From Actinomadura litoris (GTDB taxonomy: Bacteria > Actinomycetota > Actinomycetes > Streptosporangiales > Streptosporangiaceae): a stretch of DNA of 64,000 nucleotides. The notes beneath the pieces were generated by a model that did no database searches, had not been told where the DNA came from, and worked only from the letters and a program-made list of their open reading frames with translations. The DNA lies in contig NZ_WOFH01000002.1 of assembly GCF_009733595.1 (NCBI RefSeq), positions 372,001 through 436,000 of the forward strand, read 5' to 3'. The position numbers were made by a program, and so were the translations under genes. Each line of letters starts with the position of its first letter. The first letter of the stretch is position 1. Positions 24,484 to 32,591 of the stretch are shown here, piece after piece.

Positions 24484-27336
24484 GTGGTTTTAGTGGAAAG
24501 GGAATGCGGGCTCGCGGCCATCGAAAATATGGTGAAGGGATCGCGCGGAACGGGCAGCCGGGGCCTGGTGATAACCGGCGGCATAGCCACCGGCAAGACC
24601 ACCCTGCTGCGGGCCTACGTGGACCGCGCCAGGGAGGCCGGGGCCCTCTCCCTGTACGGGGTGGCCTCACGGGTCGAGCGCCACGTCCCGTTCGGCGTCC
24701 TGGAGCAGCTGTTCCACAGTCCGGACCTTCCCCCGGCCGGTGCGGCGGGCGCGGCGAACTGGCTGGACCAGGCCGCCGGCAGCCTCTCCGGAAGGGGGAC
24801 GGCGCCCGCCGGGCAGGTCCCCGCGTCCGTCCTGCGCGGGCTCTGGCAGCTGCTGCGCGACCTGCTCGACCAGCGGCCCCTCGTGATCGCCGTGGGCGAC
24901 ATGCAGCACGCCGACGAGCCGTCGCTGCGGTGCCTGCTGTACCTGGTGCGCCGCCTGCGGTCCGAGCGCCTCCACGTCGTGTTCACCGAGGGCACCGGGC
25001 TGGACGCGGCGAACACCCTGCTGCGGAGCGAGTTCCTCCGCGAGCCGTCCTTCCGGCAGATCCGGCTCGCGCCGCTGTCCAAGGCGGGCGTCGTCCAGAT
25101 GCTCGCCGCGCACCTGGACGAGCAGGCCGCGCACGACCTGGCCCCGGCCTTCCACGAGGCGAGCGCCGGGTACCCGATGCTGGTCCGGGCGCTCATCGAC
25201 GACCTGTGCGGCGGCGGCCCGCAGGTGTTCCCCGAGGGGGGCGAGGCCGGGGAGTCGTTCCGCCGGGCGGTGCAGCGGCTGCTCCTCCAGTACGACCCGC
25301 CGGTCATCGAGTTCGCCCGCGCGATCGCCCTGCTGGGCAGGCCCGTGCCGCCCTCGGTGCTGGGCCGCCTGCTCGGCACGGACGTCGGGACGGCCCACCA
25401 GGCCGTCGCGGCGCTGACGCTGGCGGAGATCCTCGTCGACGGCCGGTTCCGGCACCGGATGTTCCAGAACGCCGTGCTCGGCGGGTCGCCCACGGCGCGC
25501 CGCGCCCTGCACCGGCGCATGGCCCAGCTGCTGCACAACGAGGGGGCGCCCGCCCGGGACGTGGCCGACCACATCGTGGCGGCCGAGCGCCTGGAGGAGC
25601 CCTGGGCCGTCCCGATCCTGCGCGAGGCCGCCGAGCACGCCCTGGCCCACGACGAGGTCGGCACCGGCATCGACTACCTGCGCGTCGCCTACGAGATCTG
25701 CGAGGAGCGGCAGCGCCCGCGGATCGTGTCCATGCTCGTGGACGCCGAATGGCGTGTCGACCCGGCCACCGTGCTGCGGCGGCTGCACGAGTTCGACACG
25801 TCCGGCGCGGGGGAGTCGTGCGGCGCCCGCCTCAACGCGGCCCTCAACACGACGACGCCCTACCTGCTCTGGCACGGGCGCCTGGAGGAGGCCGCCGACC
25901 TGACCGGCGGCCCGCCCGCGGGCGGCGAGACCGCCGAGAGCCTGGGCGGGCTCGCCACGTCACGGCTGTGGGCGGCCTACCTGTATCCGGGGGTGTTCCA
26001 GACCGGCCCGATGGAGTGCGGCGCGGTGGAGGGCGGTGCGGTAGGGGGCGGCGTGACAGGGGGCGGCGCGGTGGAGGGCGGCGCGTCCACGTGCCTCGAA
26101 CCCGACTGCGTCCCCGTGCCGCTGAACCCGGACCTGCAGAGCGTAGGCCGCCTCGCGATGGAGCTGGCGCACGGGAACGAGCCGTCGGCGCTGGCCGACG
26201 CCGAGGGCATCCTGCAACGCTCCAGGCTCAACCCCCGGACGCTCGCCCCGCTCACGGCGGCGCTGGCCGTCCTCGTCTACAACGACCGGCTGGACACGGC
26301 GTCCTTCTGGTGCGACGCGCTGCTCGCCGAGGCGACGGAGCGGCGCAGCCCCACCTGGCACGCGCTGCTGTCGGCGCAGCGCGCCCTGATCTCGCTCAGG
26401 CAGGGGCGCCTGGCCGAGGCCGACGGGCACGCCGAGACCGCGCTGCGCCTGATCTCCGCGGAGGGCTGGGGCGTGGCGGTGGGGCTGCCGCTGGCCGTCC
26501 GGGTGCTGGCCGCGACCGCCATGGGCGATCCGGCGCGGGCGAGGGCCTCGCTCGACGTCCCCGTGCCCGAGGCGATGTTCCGGACCCGGATGGGCGTGCA
26601 CTACCTGGCCGCGCGCGGCCGCTACCACCTGGCCACCGGCCGCTCCCACGCCGCGCTCTCCGACTTCTTCGCCTGCGGGAAGCTGATGCGGGACTGGGGG
26701 ATCGACCTCCCGGCGGTGGAGCCGTGGCGCTCCGGGGCGGCCGAGGCGTACCGGTCGCTGGGCAAGCCCAGGAAGGCCAGGGCCCTGGCGGACGAGCAGG
26801 CGGCGCTGCTGCGGCCCGGGCACCGGCGGGCGCGGGCGCTGACGCTGCGCTCGCAGGCCGCGACGCGCGATCCGGAGACGCGCGCCGCGCGGCTCCGGGA
26901 GGCGGTGGACCTGTTCCAGGTCTGCGGCGACCGGCTCGGGCTGGCCTACGCCGTCATGGACCTGAGCCGTGCCGTGGAGGCGCTCGGCGACCCCGTGGAG
27001 GCCCGGTCGCTGGCCCGGCGCGCCACCGCGCTGGCCCGCGAGTGCCGGGCCCCCGTCCAGGCCGCCGACGCGTGGAGCGAGCGGCCGGCGGCGCGGCCCG
27101 CCTCCCAGGGGCTCCCGCCCGCCCGGATCATGGCCGCGCTCAGCGGCGCGGAGCGCAAGGTCGCCGCGCTGGCCGCCGCCGGGCACACCAACCGGGAGAT
27201 CTCCGAGAAGCTCTCCATCACGATCAGCACGGTCGAGCAGCACCTGACCCGGATCTACCGCAAGCTCAAGGTCAAGCGCTTCGACCTCAAATCGGTTCTG
27301 CATCACACGGACCTCGAAGGGCTCTGGCTTGGTTAG
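24484..27336 (+). CDS. LAL-family (large ATP-binding LuxR) regulator
   Basis: This roughly 950-residue regulator has an N-terminal AAA/STAND-like ATPase with Walker A GGIATGKTT (32-40), a long helical repeat middle region, and a C-terminal LuxR HTH (ALAAAGHTNREISEKLSITI, then STVEQHLTRIYRKL). Such proteins are usually pathway-specific activators. GTG at 24484 is chosen because the family normally starts at LVERE and a gggggat site precedes it; GTG 24424 and ATG 24436 are in-frame alternatives. Codon 3 is TTA, and the longer starts would add a second TTA at 24442. A Gly-rich insertion with repeated GAVEGGA-like units near 26020-26090 is unusual. It ends eight bases before a tRNA-like gene on the other strand. 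Confidence 0.9.
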   Translation: MVLVERECGLAAIENMVKGSRGTGSRGLVITGGIATGKTTLLRAYVDRAREAGALSLYGVASRVERHVPFGVLEQLFHSPDLPPAGAAGAANWLDQAAGSLSGRGTAPAGQVPASVLRGLWQLLRDLLDQRPLVIAVGDMQHADEPSLRCLLYLVRRLRSERLHVVFTEGTGLDAANTLLRSEFLREPSFRQIRLAPLSKAGVVQMLAAHLDEQAAHDLAPAFHEASAGYPMLVRALIDDLCGGGPQVFPEGGEAGESFRRAVQRLLLQYDPPVIEFARAIALLGRPVPPSVLGRLLGTDVGTAHQAVAALTLAEILVDGRFRHRMFQNAVLGGSPTARRALHRRMAQLLHNEGAPARDVADHIVAAERLEEPWAVPILREAAEHALAHDEVGTGIDYLRVAYEICEERQRPRIVSMLVDAEWRVDPATVLRRLHEFDTSGAGESCGARLNAALNTTTPYLLWHGRLEEAADLTGGPPAGGETAESLGGLATSRLWAAYLYPGVFQTGPMECGAVEGGAVGGGVTGGGAVEGGASTCLEPDCVPVPLNPDLQSVGRLAMELAHGNEPSALADAEGILQRSRLNPRTLAPLTAALAVLVYNDRLDTASFWCDALLAEATERRSPTWHALLSAQRALISLRQGRLAEADGHAETALRLISAEGWGVAVGLPLAVRVLAATAMGDPARARASLDVPVPEAMFRTRMGVHYLAARGRYHLATGRSHAALSDFFACGKLMRDWGIDLPAVEPWRSGAAEAYRSLGKPRKARALADEQAALLRPGHRRARALTLRSQAATRDPETRAARLREAVDLFQVCGDRLGLAYAVMDLSRAVEALGDPVEARSLARRATALARECRAPVQAADAWSERPAARPASQGLPPARIMAALSGAERKVAALAAAGHTNREISEKLSITISTVEQHLTRIYRKLKVKRFDLKSVLHHTDLEGLWLG

Positions 27337-27343
27337 AGCGTCG

Positions 27344-27420
27344 TACCCCGGGTGGGAGTCGAACCCACACTTGACGGATTTTAAGTCCGCTGCCTGGCTA
27401 CCTGATTGGGCTACCGGGGC
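27344..27420 (-). tRNA. tRNA-like gene, anticodon UAA (Leu UUA codon?), short variable arm
   Basis: A 77-nt cloverleaf can be drawn on the minus strand. It has acceptor GCCCCGG pairing CCGGGGT (first pair G-U), anticodon stem GCGGA/TCCGT with loop CTTAAAA (anticodon TAA), a five-base variable loop, and T-stem GTGGG/CCCAC with loop TTCGACT. The discriminator is A and CCA is not encoded. The anticodon would read UUA, but tRNA-Leu normally has a long variable arm, so amino-acid identity is uncertain. The D-arm is irregular (stem GCCC/AGGC with one mismatch, 12-base loop), so it could be a pseudogene. It lies between the LAL regulator and the 2,3-dehydratase. Confidence 0.7.
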
Positions 27421-27461
27421 TCGGGTATCCCAATTTATTCGACGTCGGCGCAGTGCGGTAT

Positions 27462-27500
27462 CCCCTAATTCGCGGCGCACCTTCCCCCTAGTTTCGTCGG
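27462..27500. promoter_or_regulatory. Repeated 12-bp motif before the 2,3-dehydratase gene
   Basis: TAATTCGCGGCG (27466-27477) and TAGTTTCGTCGG (27489-27500) lie on the same strand 23 bases apart, each preceded by a C-run. Both have close counterparts before the SARP gene in reversed order. A weaker relative, TTATTTCCGGCG, is at 31043. Direct repeats about two helical turns apart suit SARP or LAL binding. Confidence 0.45.
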
Positions 27501-27681
27501 GGTGGCGAAGTGGGGTTCCCCTGGGCGCCCCGAGGCCATTAGCGAGGCTTTAGGAATATCGGGAACAATCCAACGGGTGAAGGAGATTTTCGTTCCGCGA
27601 GCTTCGCTGGGCGGCTCAATTCCTCAGTCTCGCGCGGCGGCGCCGCCGCCGCGCCTCGCGGGCCGCCCGAAAGGAACGGAG

Positions 27682-29067
27682 ATGACCGCTCAGATCGCGC
27701 TGACCCGGCCGCGGGACGACCAGGGTCTGCCCGCCCGGCTGGCCAGGTCGGCCGCCGCCCGGCACGGCGTGTCGGGGAGCCTGGAGGACTTCCACGCCTG
27801 GTTCGCCCGGCGCCGCGCCGCCACCCGCTTCGCGGTGGACCGCATCCCCTTCGGCGGCCTGGACGGCTGGTACTTCCGCGACGACACCGGCGACCTGGTG
27901 CACCGCAGCGGCCGGTTCTTCTCCGTCGGCGGCCTGCGGGTGGCGGTGGGCGACCCGCCCACCGCGACCTGGCACCAGCCGATCATCGGCCAGCCGGAGA
28001 TCGGCATCCTCGGCATCATGGCCAAGGAGTTCGACGGCGTCCTGCACTTCCTGGTCCAGGCCAAGATGGAGCCCGGCAACCCGAACCTGTTACAGCTGTC
28101 CCCGAGCGTCCAGGCGACCCGCAGCAACTACACGGGGGTGCACCAGGGGGCGGCCGTCCGGTACCTGGAGTACTTCACCCAGGCGGAGGGCCACCGGGTG
28201 CTGTCGGACGTCCTCCAGTCCGAGCACGGGTCCTGGTTCTACCGCAAGCGCAACCGCAACATGGTCGTCGAGGTCTCCGGCGACGTCCCGCCGCACGAGG
28301 ACTTCCGCTGGCTGACGCTCGGCCAGATCGCCGAGCTGCTGCGCTACGACAACCTCGTCAACATGGACTCGCGGTCCGTCCTCGCGAGCCTGCCCGCCGA
28401 CGTGACGCCCCGCGCCCTGCACTCCGACACCGAGCTGCTGTCGTGGCTGGCCGCCATGCGGTCGGCGCACTTCGTGCGGACCGAGCGGATCCCGCTGCGG
28501 AGCGCCTCGGGCTGGACGCGCGGCGCGGCCTCGATCGACCACGAGCGCGGACGCTACTTCAGCGTCGTCGCGGTGGCGGTGCAGGCGGGCAACCGCGAGG
28601 TGGCGCAGTGGACGCAGCCGCTGTTCGAGCCGCGCGGCGAGGGGGTGGTGGCCTTCCTGACCCGCGAGATCGAGGGCGTGCCGCACATCCTCGTCCGGGC
28701 CCGCGCGGAGGCCGGGTTCCTGGACACGGTGGAGTTCGGCCCGACCGTCCAGACCATCCCGGAGAACCACGCGCACCTGCCCCCCGAGAAGCACCCGCCT
28801 TTCCTGGACGTCGTGTCCGGCGTCCGGCCGGACCGGGTCCGCTACTCGGTGCTCCAGTCGGAGGAGGGCGGCCGGTTCCTGAACGCGGTGAGCCGGTACA
28901 TGGTGATCGACGCCGACGAGTCGATGGCGCCGCTCGCGCCGCCGTTCGGCTTCCGGTGGGTCTCGCACGGCCAGCTCGCCGAGATGGCGCGGCACGGCCA
29001 CTACGTCAACGTCCACGCGCGCACGCTGCTCACGTGCCTGAACGCGCTGGCCGCGCGAGCCCGCTAG
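27682..29067 (+). CDS. dTDP-4-keto-6-deoxy-D-glucose 2,3-dehydratase
   Basis: This 461-residue enzyme belongs to the NDP-hexose 2,3-dehydratase family (TylX3, EryBVI, Gra-Orf27 type). It carries the usual internal duplication: each half has a W-F/L start, a GRFFSV/GRYFSV strand, an EGVPHILVRARAE/DGVLHFLVQAKME segment and a terminal HGQLAE/LGQIAE segment. It removes the C-2 hydroxyl, leading to 2-deoxy sugars, after which a C-3 ketoreductase is needed. ATG at 27682 follows an aaggaac site; the longer open frame upstream looks non-coding. Codon 137 is TTA. It converges with and overlaps the rmlB stop by four bases. Confidence 0.92.
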   Translation: MTAQIALTRPRDDQGLPARLARSAAARHGVSGSLEDFHAWFARRRAATRFAVDRIPFGGLDGWYFRDDTGDLVHRSGRFFSVGGLRVAVGDPPTATWHQPIIGQPEIGILGIMAKEFDGVLHFLVQAKMEPGNPNLLQLSPSVQATRSNYTGVHQGAAVRYLEYFTQAEGHRVLSDVLQSEHGSWFYRKRNRNMVVEVSGDVPPHEDFRWLTLGQIAELLRYDNLVNMDSRSVLASLPADVTPRALHSDTELLSWLAAMRSAHFVRTERIPLRSASGWTRGAASIDHERGRYFSVVAVAVQAGNREVAQWTQPLFEPRGEGVVAFLTREIEGVPHILVRARAEAGFLDTVEFGPTVQTIPENHAHLPPEKHPPFLDVVSGVRPDRVRYSVLQSEEGGRFLNAVSRYMVIDADESMAPLAPPFGFRWVSHGQLAEMARHGHYVNVHARTLLTCLNALAARAR

Positions 29068-30059
29068 CGGCCGGCCCGCGCCGCCGCCCCGCGCCGCCTG
29101 AGCGGCTCCCACCAGTCGCGGTTGCGCCGGTACCACTCGACGGTCTCGGCCAGGCCGCGCTCCAGGCCGTGCCGGGGGCGGTACCCCAGCTCGGCGCGGG
29201 CCTTGTCGTCCCGGACGGCGTAGCGCAGGTCGTGGCCCTTGCGGTCCTCCACGTACCGGACGAGGTCCGCCGGGGCGCCGCAAGCGGCCAGCAGCAGGTC
29301 GGTGAGCCGCCGGTTCGTCAGCTCCGTCCCGCCGCCGAGGTTGTAGACCTCGCCCGGCCGCCCCTGCGCGCGCGCGAGGTCGACGCCGAGGCAGTGGTCC
29401 TCGACGTGCAGCCAGTCGCGCCGGTTCCGCCCGTCGCCGTACAGCGGGACCTCGCGGCCGTCGAGCAGGTTCGTGACGAACAGCGGGATGATCTTCTCGG
29501 GGAACTGCCGGGGCCCGTAGTTGTTGGTGCACCGGGTGACGCGGACGTCCAGGCCGTGGGTGCGGTGGTAGGCCAGGGCGACCAGGTCCGAGGACGCCTT
29601 GGAGGCGGCATAGGGGGAGCTGGGGGCGAGCGGGTCGGTCTCGGCGCGCGCGCCGGTCTCCACCGACCCGTACACCTCGTCGGTGGACACGTGCACGAAG
29701 CGGTCCACCCCGTGCCGCACCGCCGCGTCCAGCAGCGTCTGGGTGCCCAGCACGTTGGTGCGCACGAAGTCGGCCGCCGCCTCGATCGAGCGGTCCACGT
29801 GGGACTCGGCGGCGAAGTGCACGACCTGGTCGGCGCCGGCGGTCAGCGCGTCCACGAGGCCCGCGTCGCAGATGTCGCCGCGGACGAACCGCAGCCGCGC
29901 GTCGGCGAGGTCGAGGTTGTCCGGCGACCCGGCGTAGGTGAGCTTGTCCAGGACGGTGATCCGGGTGATCCCCGGGCCCGCGGCCGGGCCGTCGCCGAGC
30001 AGCATCCGCACGTAGGCGGAGCCGATGAAACCGGCCGCGCCGGTGACGAGGAGGTTCAC
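29064..30059 (-). CDS. rmlB: dTDP-glucose 4,6-dehydratase
   Basis: This 331-residue extended SDR makes dTDP-4-keto-6-deoxyglucose. It begins with GTG as MNLLVTGAAGFIGS, has the catalytic YAASK, the HVSTDEVYG segment and the substrate-binding NNYGPRQFPEKIIPLF. The start overlaps the rmlA stop in a GTGA, so the pair is coupled. With rmlA it supplies the common precursor for all the deoxysugar genes here, although cell-wall rhamnose synthesis elsewhere may use a separate copy. Confidence 0.95.
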   Translation of the reverse strand: MNLLVTGAAGFIGSAYVRMLLGDGPAAGPGITRITVLDKLTYAGSPDNLDLADARLRFVRGDICDAGLVDALTAGADQVVHFAAESHVDRSIEAAADFVRTNVLGTQTLLDAAVRHGVDRFVHVSTDEVYGSVETGARAETDPLAPSSPYAASKASSDLVALAYHRTHGLDVRVTRCTNNYGPRQFPEKIIPLFVTNLLDGREVPLYGDGRNRRDWLHVEDHCLGVDLARAQGRPGEVYNLGGGTELTNRRLTDLLLAACGAPADLVRYVEDRKGHDLRYAVRDDKARAELGYRPRHGLERGLAETVEWYRRNRDWWEPLRRRGAAARAGR

Positions 30060-30967
30060 GGCGTGCCCTCCCAGGGGGCCGGCGCGGGCGGCCCGCTGTA
30101 GGAACGGGCGCAGTCCATCAGGTACCGGCCGTACGGCGAGTTGGCCATCTCCTCCCCCATCCGGTGGCAGTGCTCGGCGTCGATGAAGCCCATGTACAGC
30201 GCGACCTCCTCGACGCACCCGATCCGGGTGTTCTGGCGCCGCTGCGCGTCGCGGACGAACAGCGCCGCCTCCAGCAGCGACTCGTGGGTCCCGGTGTCCA
30301 GCCAGGTGATCCCGCGGCCCAGCCGGACCAGGTCCGCGCGGCCCTCGGCCAGGTAGGCGCCGAGCACGTCGGTGATCTCCAGTTCGCTGCGCGCGGAGGG
30401 GACGAGCCGCTTGGCGACGTCCACGACCCCGCCGTCGAAGAAGTACAGGCCGGGGACGGCCAGGTTGGAGCGGGGGACCGCCGGCTTCTCCTCGATCGCG
30501 ACGAGCCGCCCCCGCGCGTCCACCTCGGCGACCCCGAACTGCTCGGGATCGGCGACCCGGTGGCCGAACAGCACGCAGCCCCGCAGCCTCCGCGCGCTGT
30601 CGCGCAGGAGCGTCGGGAGGTTCGCGCCGTGGAAGAGGTTGTCGCCGAGGATGAGCGCGTTGTCCTCGCCGCCGATGTGGTCGGCGCCGATCCGGAAGGC
30701 GTCGGCGATCCCGCGCGGCTCGTCCTGGGCGGCGTACCCGATGGACATCCCGAGCCGCTCGCCGTCGCCGAACAGCCGGCGGAACAGCGGCACCTCGGCG
30801 GGCCGGGAAATGATCAGGACATCGGAGATCCCGGCCAGCATCAGCATGGACAGCGGATAGTAGACCATCGGTTTGTCGTAGACCGGGGCGAGCTGTTTCG
30901 ACCCGACCAGCGACAGGGGGTGTAATCGCGTTCCGTTCCCGCCCGCGAGAATGATCCCCTTCATCAT
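30056..30967 (-). CDS. rmlA: Glucose-1-phosphate thymidylyltransferase
   Basis: This 303-residue nucleotidyltransferase makes dTDP-glucose from glucose 1-phosphate and dTTP. It opens with MKGIILAGGNGTRLHPLSL and contains LILGDNLFHG, GVAEVDARGRLVAIEEKP and TWLDTGTHESLLEA, all standard for RmlA. Two adjacent ATG codons follow a ggagag site. Codon 15 is TTA. Its promoter lies in the 30968-31140 gap, divergent from the O-methyltransferase gene. Confidence 0.95.
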   Translation of the reverse strand: MMKGIILAGGNGTRLHPLSLVGSKQLAPVYDKPMVYYPLSMLMLAGISDVLIISRPAEVPLFRRLFGDGERLGMSIGYAAQDEPRGIADAFRIGADHIGGEDNALILGDNLFHGANLPTLLRDSARRLRGCVLFGHRVADPEQFGVAEVDARGRLVAIEEKPAVPRSNLAVPGLYFFDGGVVDVAKRLVPSARSELEITDVLGAYLAEGRADLVRLGRGITWLDTGTHESLLEAALFVRDAQRRQNTRIGCVEEVALYMGFIDAEHCHRMGEEMANSPYGRYLMDCARSYSGPPAPAPWEGTP

Positions 30968-31020
30968 CCGGCACTCTCCTTGAGATCAACTGCTCCGATG
31001 ATGGACGCTTTTCCCCGCTC

Positions 31021-31060
31021 GCGGCACCCGTACCCGCGCCCCTTATTTCCGGCGTGCCGC
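31021..31060. promoter_or_regulatory. Inverted repeat in the rmlA / O-methyltransferase divergent region
   Basis: The arms gcggcac (31021-31027) and gtgccgc (31054-31060) face each other 26 bases apart, with a TTATTTCCGGCG motif between them. The position between divergent cluster genes suggests shared control; binding is inferred only. Confidence 0.35.
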
Positions 31061-31140
31061 TAGGGGTGCCCGCGGATTTTAGTGGGGCTTTAGCGGAATC
31101 TGCGACCATGGGCGGCAGGCATACCGGGGCGGAGGCGAGT

Positions 31141-32046
31141 ATGGACCACAAATTCCAGGCCAGCCGTCAGTGGGAACGGATTCAGGACCATTGGTTCACC
31201 GAGGACGTGGCCGTCGACCTGACGAATTTCAGGGCCGACCAGAGGAACTACAAGCTGTCCCTGTGGGATCCGGCGACGAACGGCGTCCGCTACCTGAAGG
31301 CCCTGATCTACCAGGTGGGCATGGGCCTGTCCCCGGAGGACTGGGCGCGGATCAGGCGTACGCCCAACCGGGAGCTCGGCGACCCGACCACGGTCCGCTG
31401 CGAGGGCGAGCCGCTGTGCATGGACTATCTGCAGGCGACGTTCGAGGTCGGCTTCATCGAGCGGGAGATCGACCTCGCCGGCGCCCGGATCATGGAGATC
31501 GGCGCGGGCTACGGGCGCACCTGCCACATGATCATGTCCAACCACGACGTCGCCGCCTACCGCGTGGTCGATCTGCGCAACACGCTCCGGCTGAGCCGCG
31601 CCTACCTGCGCAAGGTCCTGGACGACGAGCGGTTCGAGAAGATCGAGTTCGTCGAGGTCGACGAGTTGGACGGCCGGTGGCCCGAGCGCTTCGACCTGTG
31701 CCTCAACATCCACTCCATGACCGAGATGCGCCCGGAGACCGTGGGCGCCTACCTCGCGCTGATCGATGAGACCTGCGCGGCGTTCTACGTGAAGAACCCC
31801 GTGGGCAAGTACATCGACAAGTCCATGGACGGCTATGTGGCGGGGGAGGAGGCCGTCCGGATGGCGCTGGAGAACGGGCCGCTCAGGAATCTGCTGGACA
31901 TCCACGACAGCGAGGCGGTGCGGGCGGCGGTGCCCGGCTTCATCGAGGGATACCGTCCCGGCGCCGACTGGGAATGCGTCGCCGACGGGCGCGCCCTGCC
32001 GTGGAGCTACCTCTGGGAGGCCGTTTACAAGAAGCGGGACCGCTGA
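31141..32046 (+). CDS. Putative sugar O-methyltransferase
   Basis: This 301-residue SAM-dependent methyltransferase has the glycine-rich motif IMEIGAGYGRTCHMI and an acidic VVDLRNTLRLS segment. Its pattern matches the putative sugar O-methyltransferase family seen in deoxysugar and polysaccharide clusters. ATG at 31141 is preceded by ggaggcgag. Together with the C-methyltransferase it suggests an O-methylated, C-methylated deoxyhexose of the cladinose type, though the methylated position is unknown. It is the last gene clearly tied to the cluster on this side and converges with the Nudix gene at four bases. Confidence 0.82.
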   Translation: MDHKFQASRQWERIQDHWFTEDVAVDLTNFRADQRNYKLSLWDPATNGVRYLKALIYQVGMGLSPEDWARIRRTPNRELGDPTTVRCEGEPLCMDYLQATFEVGFIEREIDLAGARIMEIGAGYGRTCHMIMSNHDVAAYRVVDLRNTLRLSRAYLRKVLDDERFEKIEFVEVDELDGRWPERFDLCLNIHSMTEMRPETVGAYLALIDETCAAFYVKNPVGKYIDKSMDGYVAGEEAVRMALENGPLRNLLDIHDSEAVRAAVPGFIEGYRPGADWECVADGRALPWSYLWEAVYKKRDR

Positions 32047-32049
32047 TTC

Positions 32050-32454
32050 TCAGGGGGCCCGGAGGAGGTCGGGCAGGAGCCGCTCGAAGAATTCGCGGTC
32101 GCCCTCGAAGACGGGCTCCATTCGCAGGAACTCATTCGGCGTGACCCAACGGACGTCGCTCACCTCGCCGGGATCCATGACCACATCCCCCGTCTCGGCG
32201 TCGGCGACCCACCAATGCAGCCGGAACCGCCCGTCGTCGGTCTCCGACTCCCACACCTTCGACAATGGCGTGACGCGGAGGCCCACCTCCTCGTGCACCT
32301 CGCGCGCCACCGCGTCCGCCTGGCTTTCCCCTGGCTCCATTTTGCCGCTGAGCGGAGCCCAGTACCCCGACCGCTGGGCCTCGGGCCCGCGCCGGATGAC
32401 GAGCACCCGCCCGCCCCGCCGCAACACCGCCACGACCGCCTGCGCCTGCCCCAC
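32050..32454 (-). CDS. Nudix hydrolase
   Basis: This 134-residue Nudix protein has a full Nudix box, GKMEPGE followed by REVHEEVGL, so it should hydrolyse a nucleoside-diphosphate-linked substrate with Mg. GTG at 32454 is chosen because an AGGAGG site ends five bases before it and the protein then has the normal length. A longer frame reaching 32589 would overlap the next gene's start region and adds residues that look non-coding. Its proximity to dTDP-sugar genes is interesting, but a general house-cleaning role is as likely. Confidence 0.85.
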   Translation of the reverse strand: MGQAQAVVAVLRRGGRVLVIRRGPEAQRSGYWAPLSGKMEPGESQADAVAREVHEEVGLRVTPLSKVWESETDDGRFRLHWWVADAETGDVVMDPGEVSDVRWVTPNEFLRMEPVFEGDREFFERLLPDLLRAP

Positions 32455-32591
32455 CGGCACCTCCTCTGAACACGCGTCCACCCCCAGTCGACCACAGCGG
32501 AGATCCGCAGGGTGCCGGGTGCGGTTTTCCGCAGGGAAGAAGGGCGGCCGACCCCATGGGCCGCGCCGGAAGGGCGTCCTAGCGTTCACCC

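Noticed and set aside
27329..27553. A 74-codon plus-strand frame across the tRNA-like gene
   Set aside because: Its translation (GWESNPHLTDFKSAA type) is an artefact of reading through the complement of a tRNA.
32455..32589. N-terminal extension of the Nudix protein to GTG 32589
   Set aside because: The extension reads as Arg/Pro-rich noise, overlaps the next gene's ribosome-binding region and has no Shine-Dalgarno sequence; GTG 32454 has a strong one.
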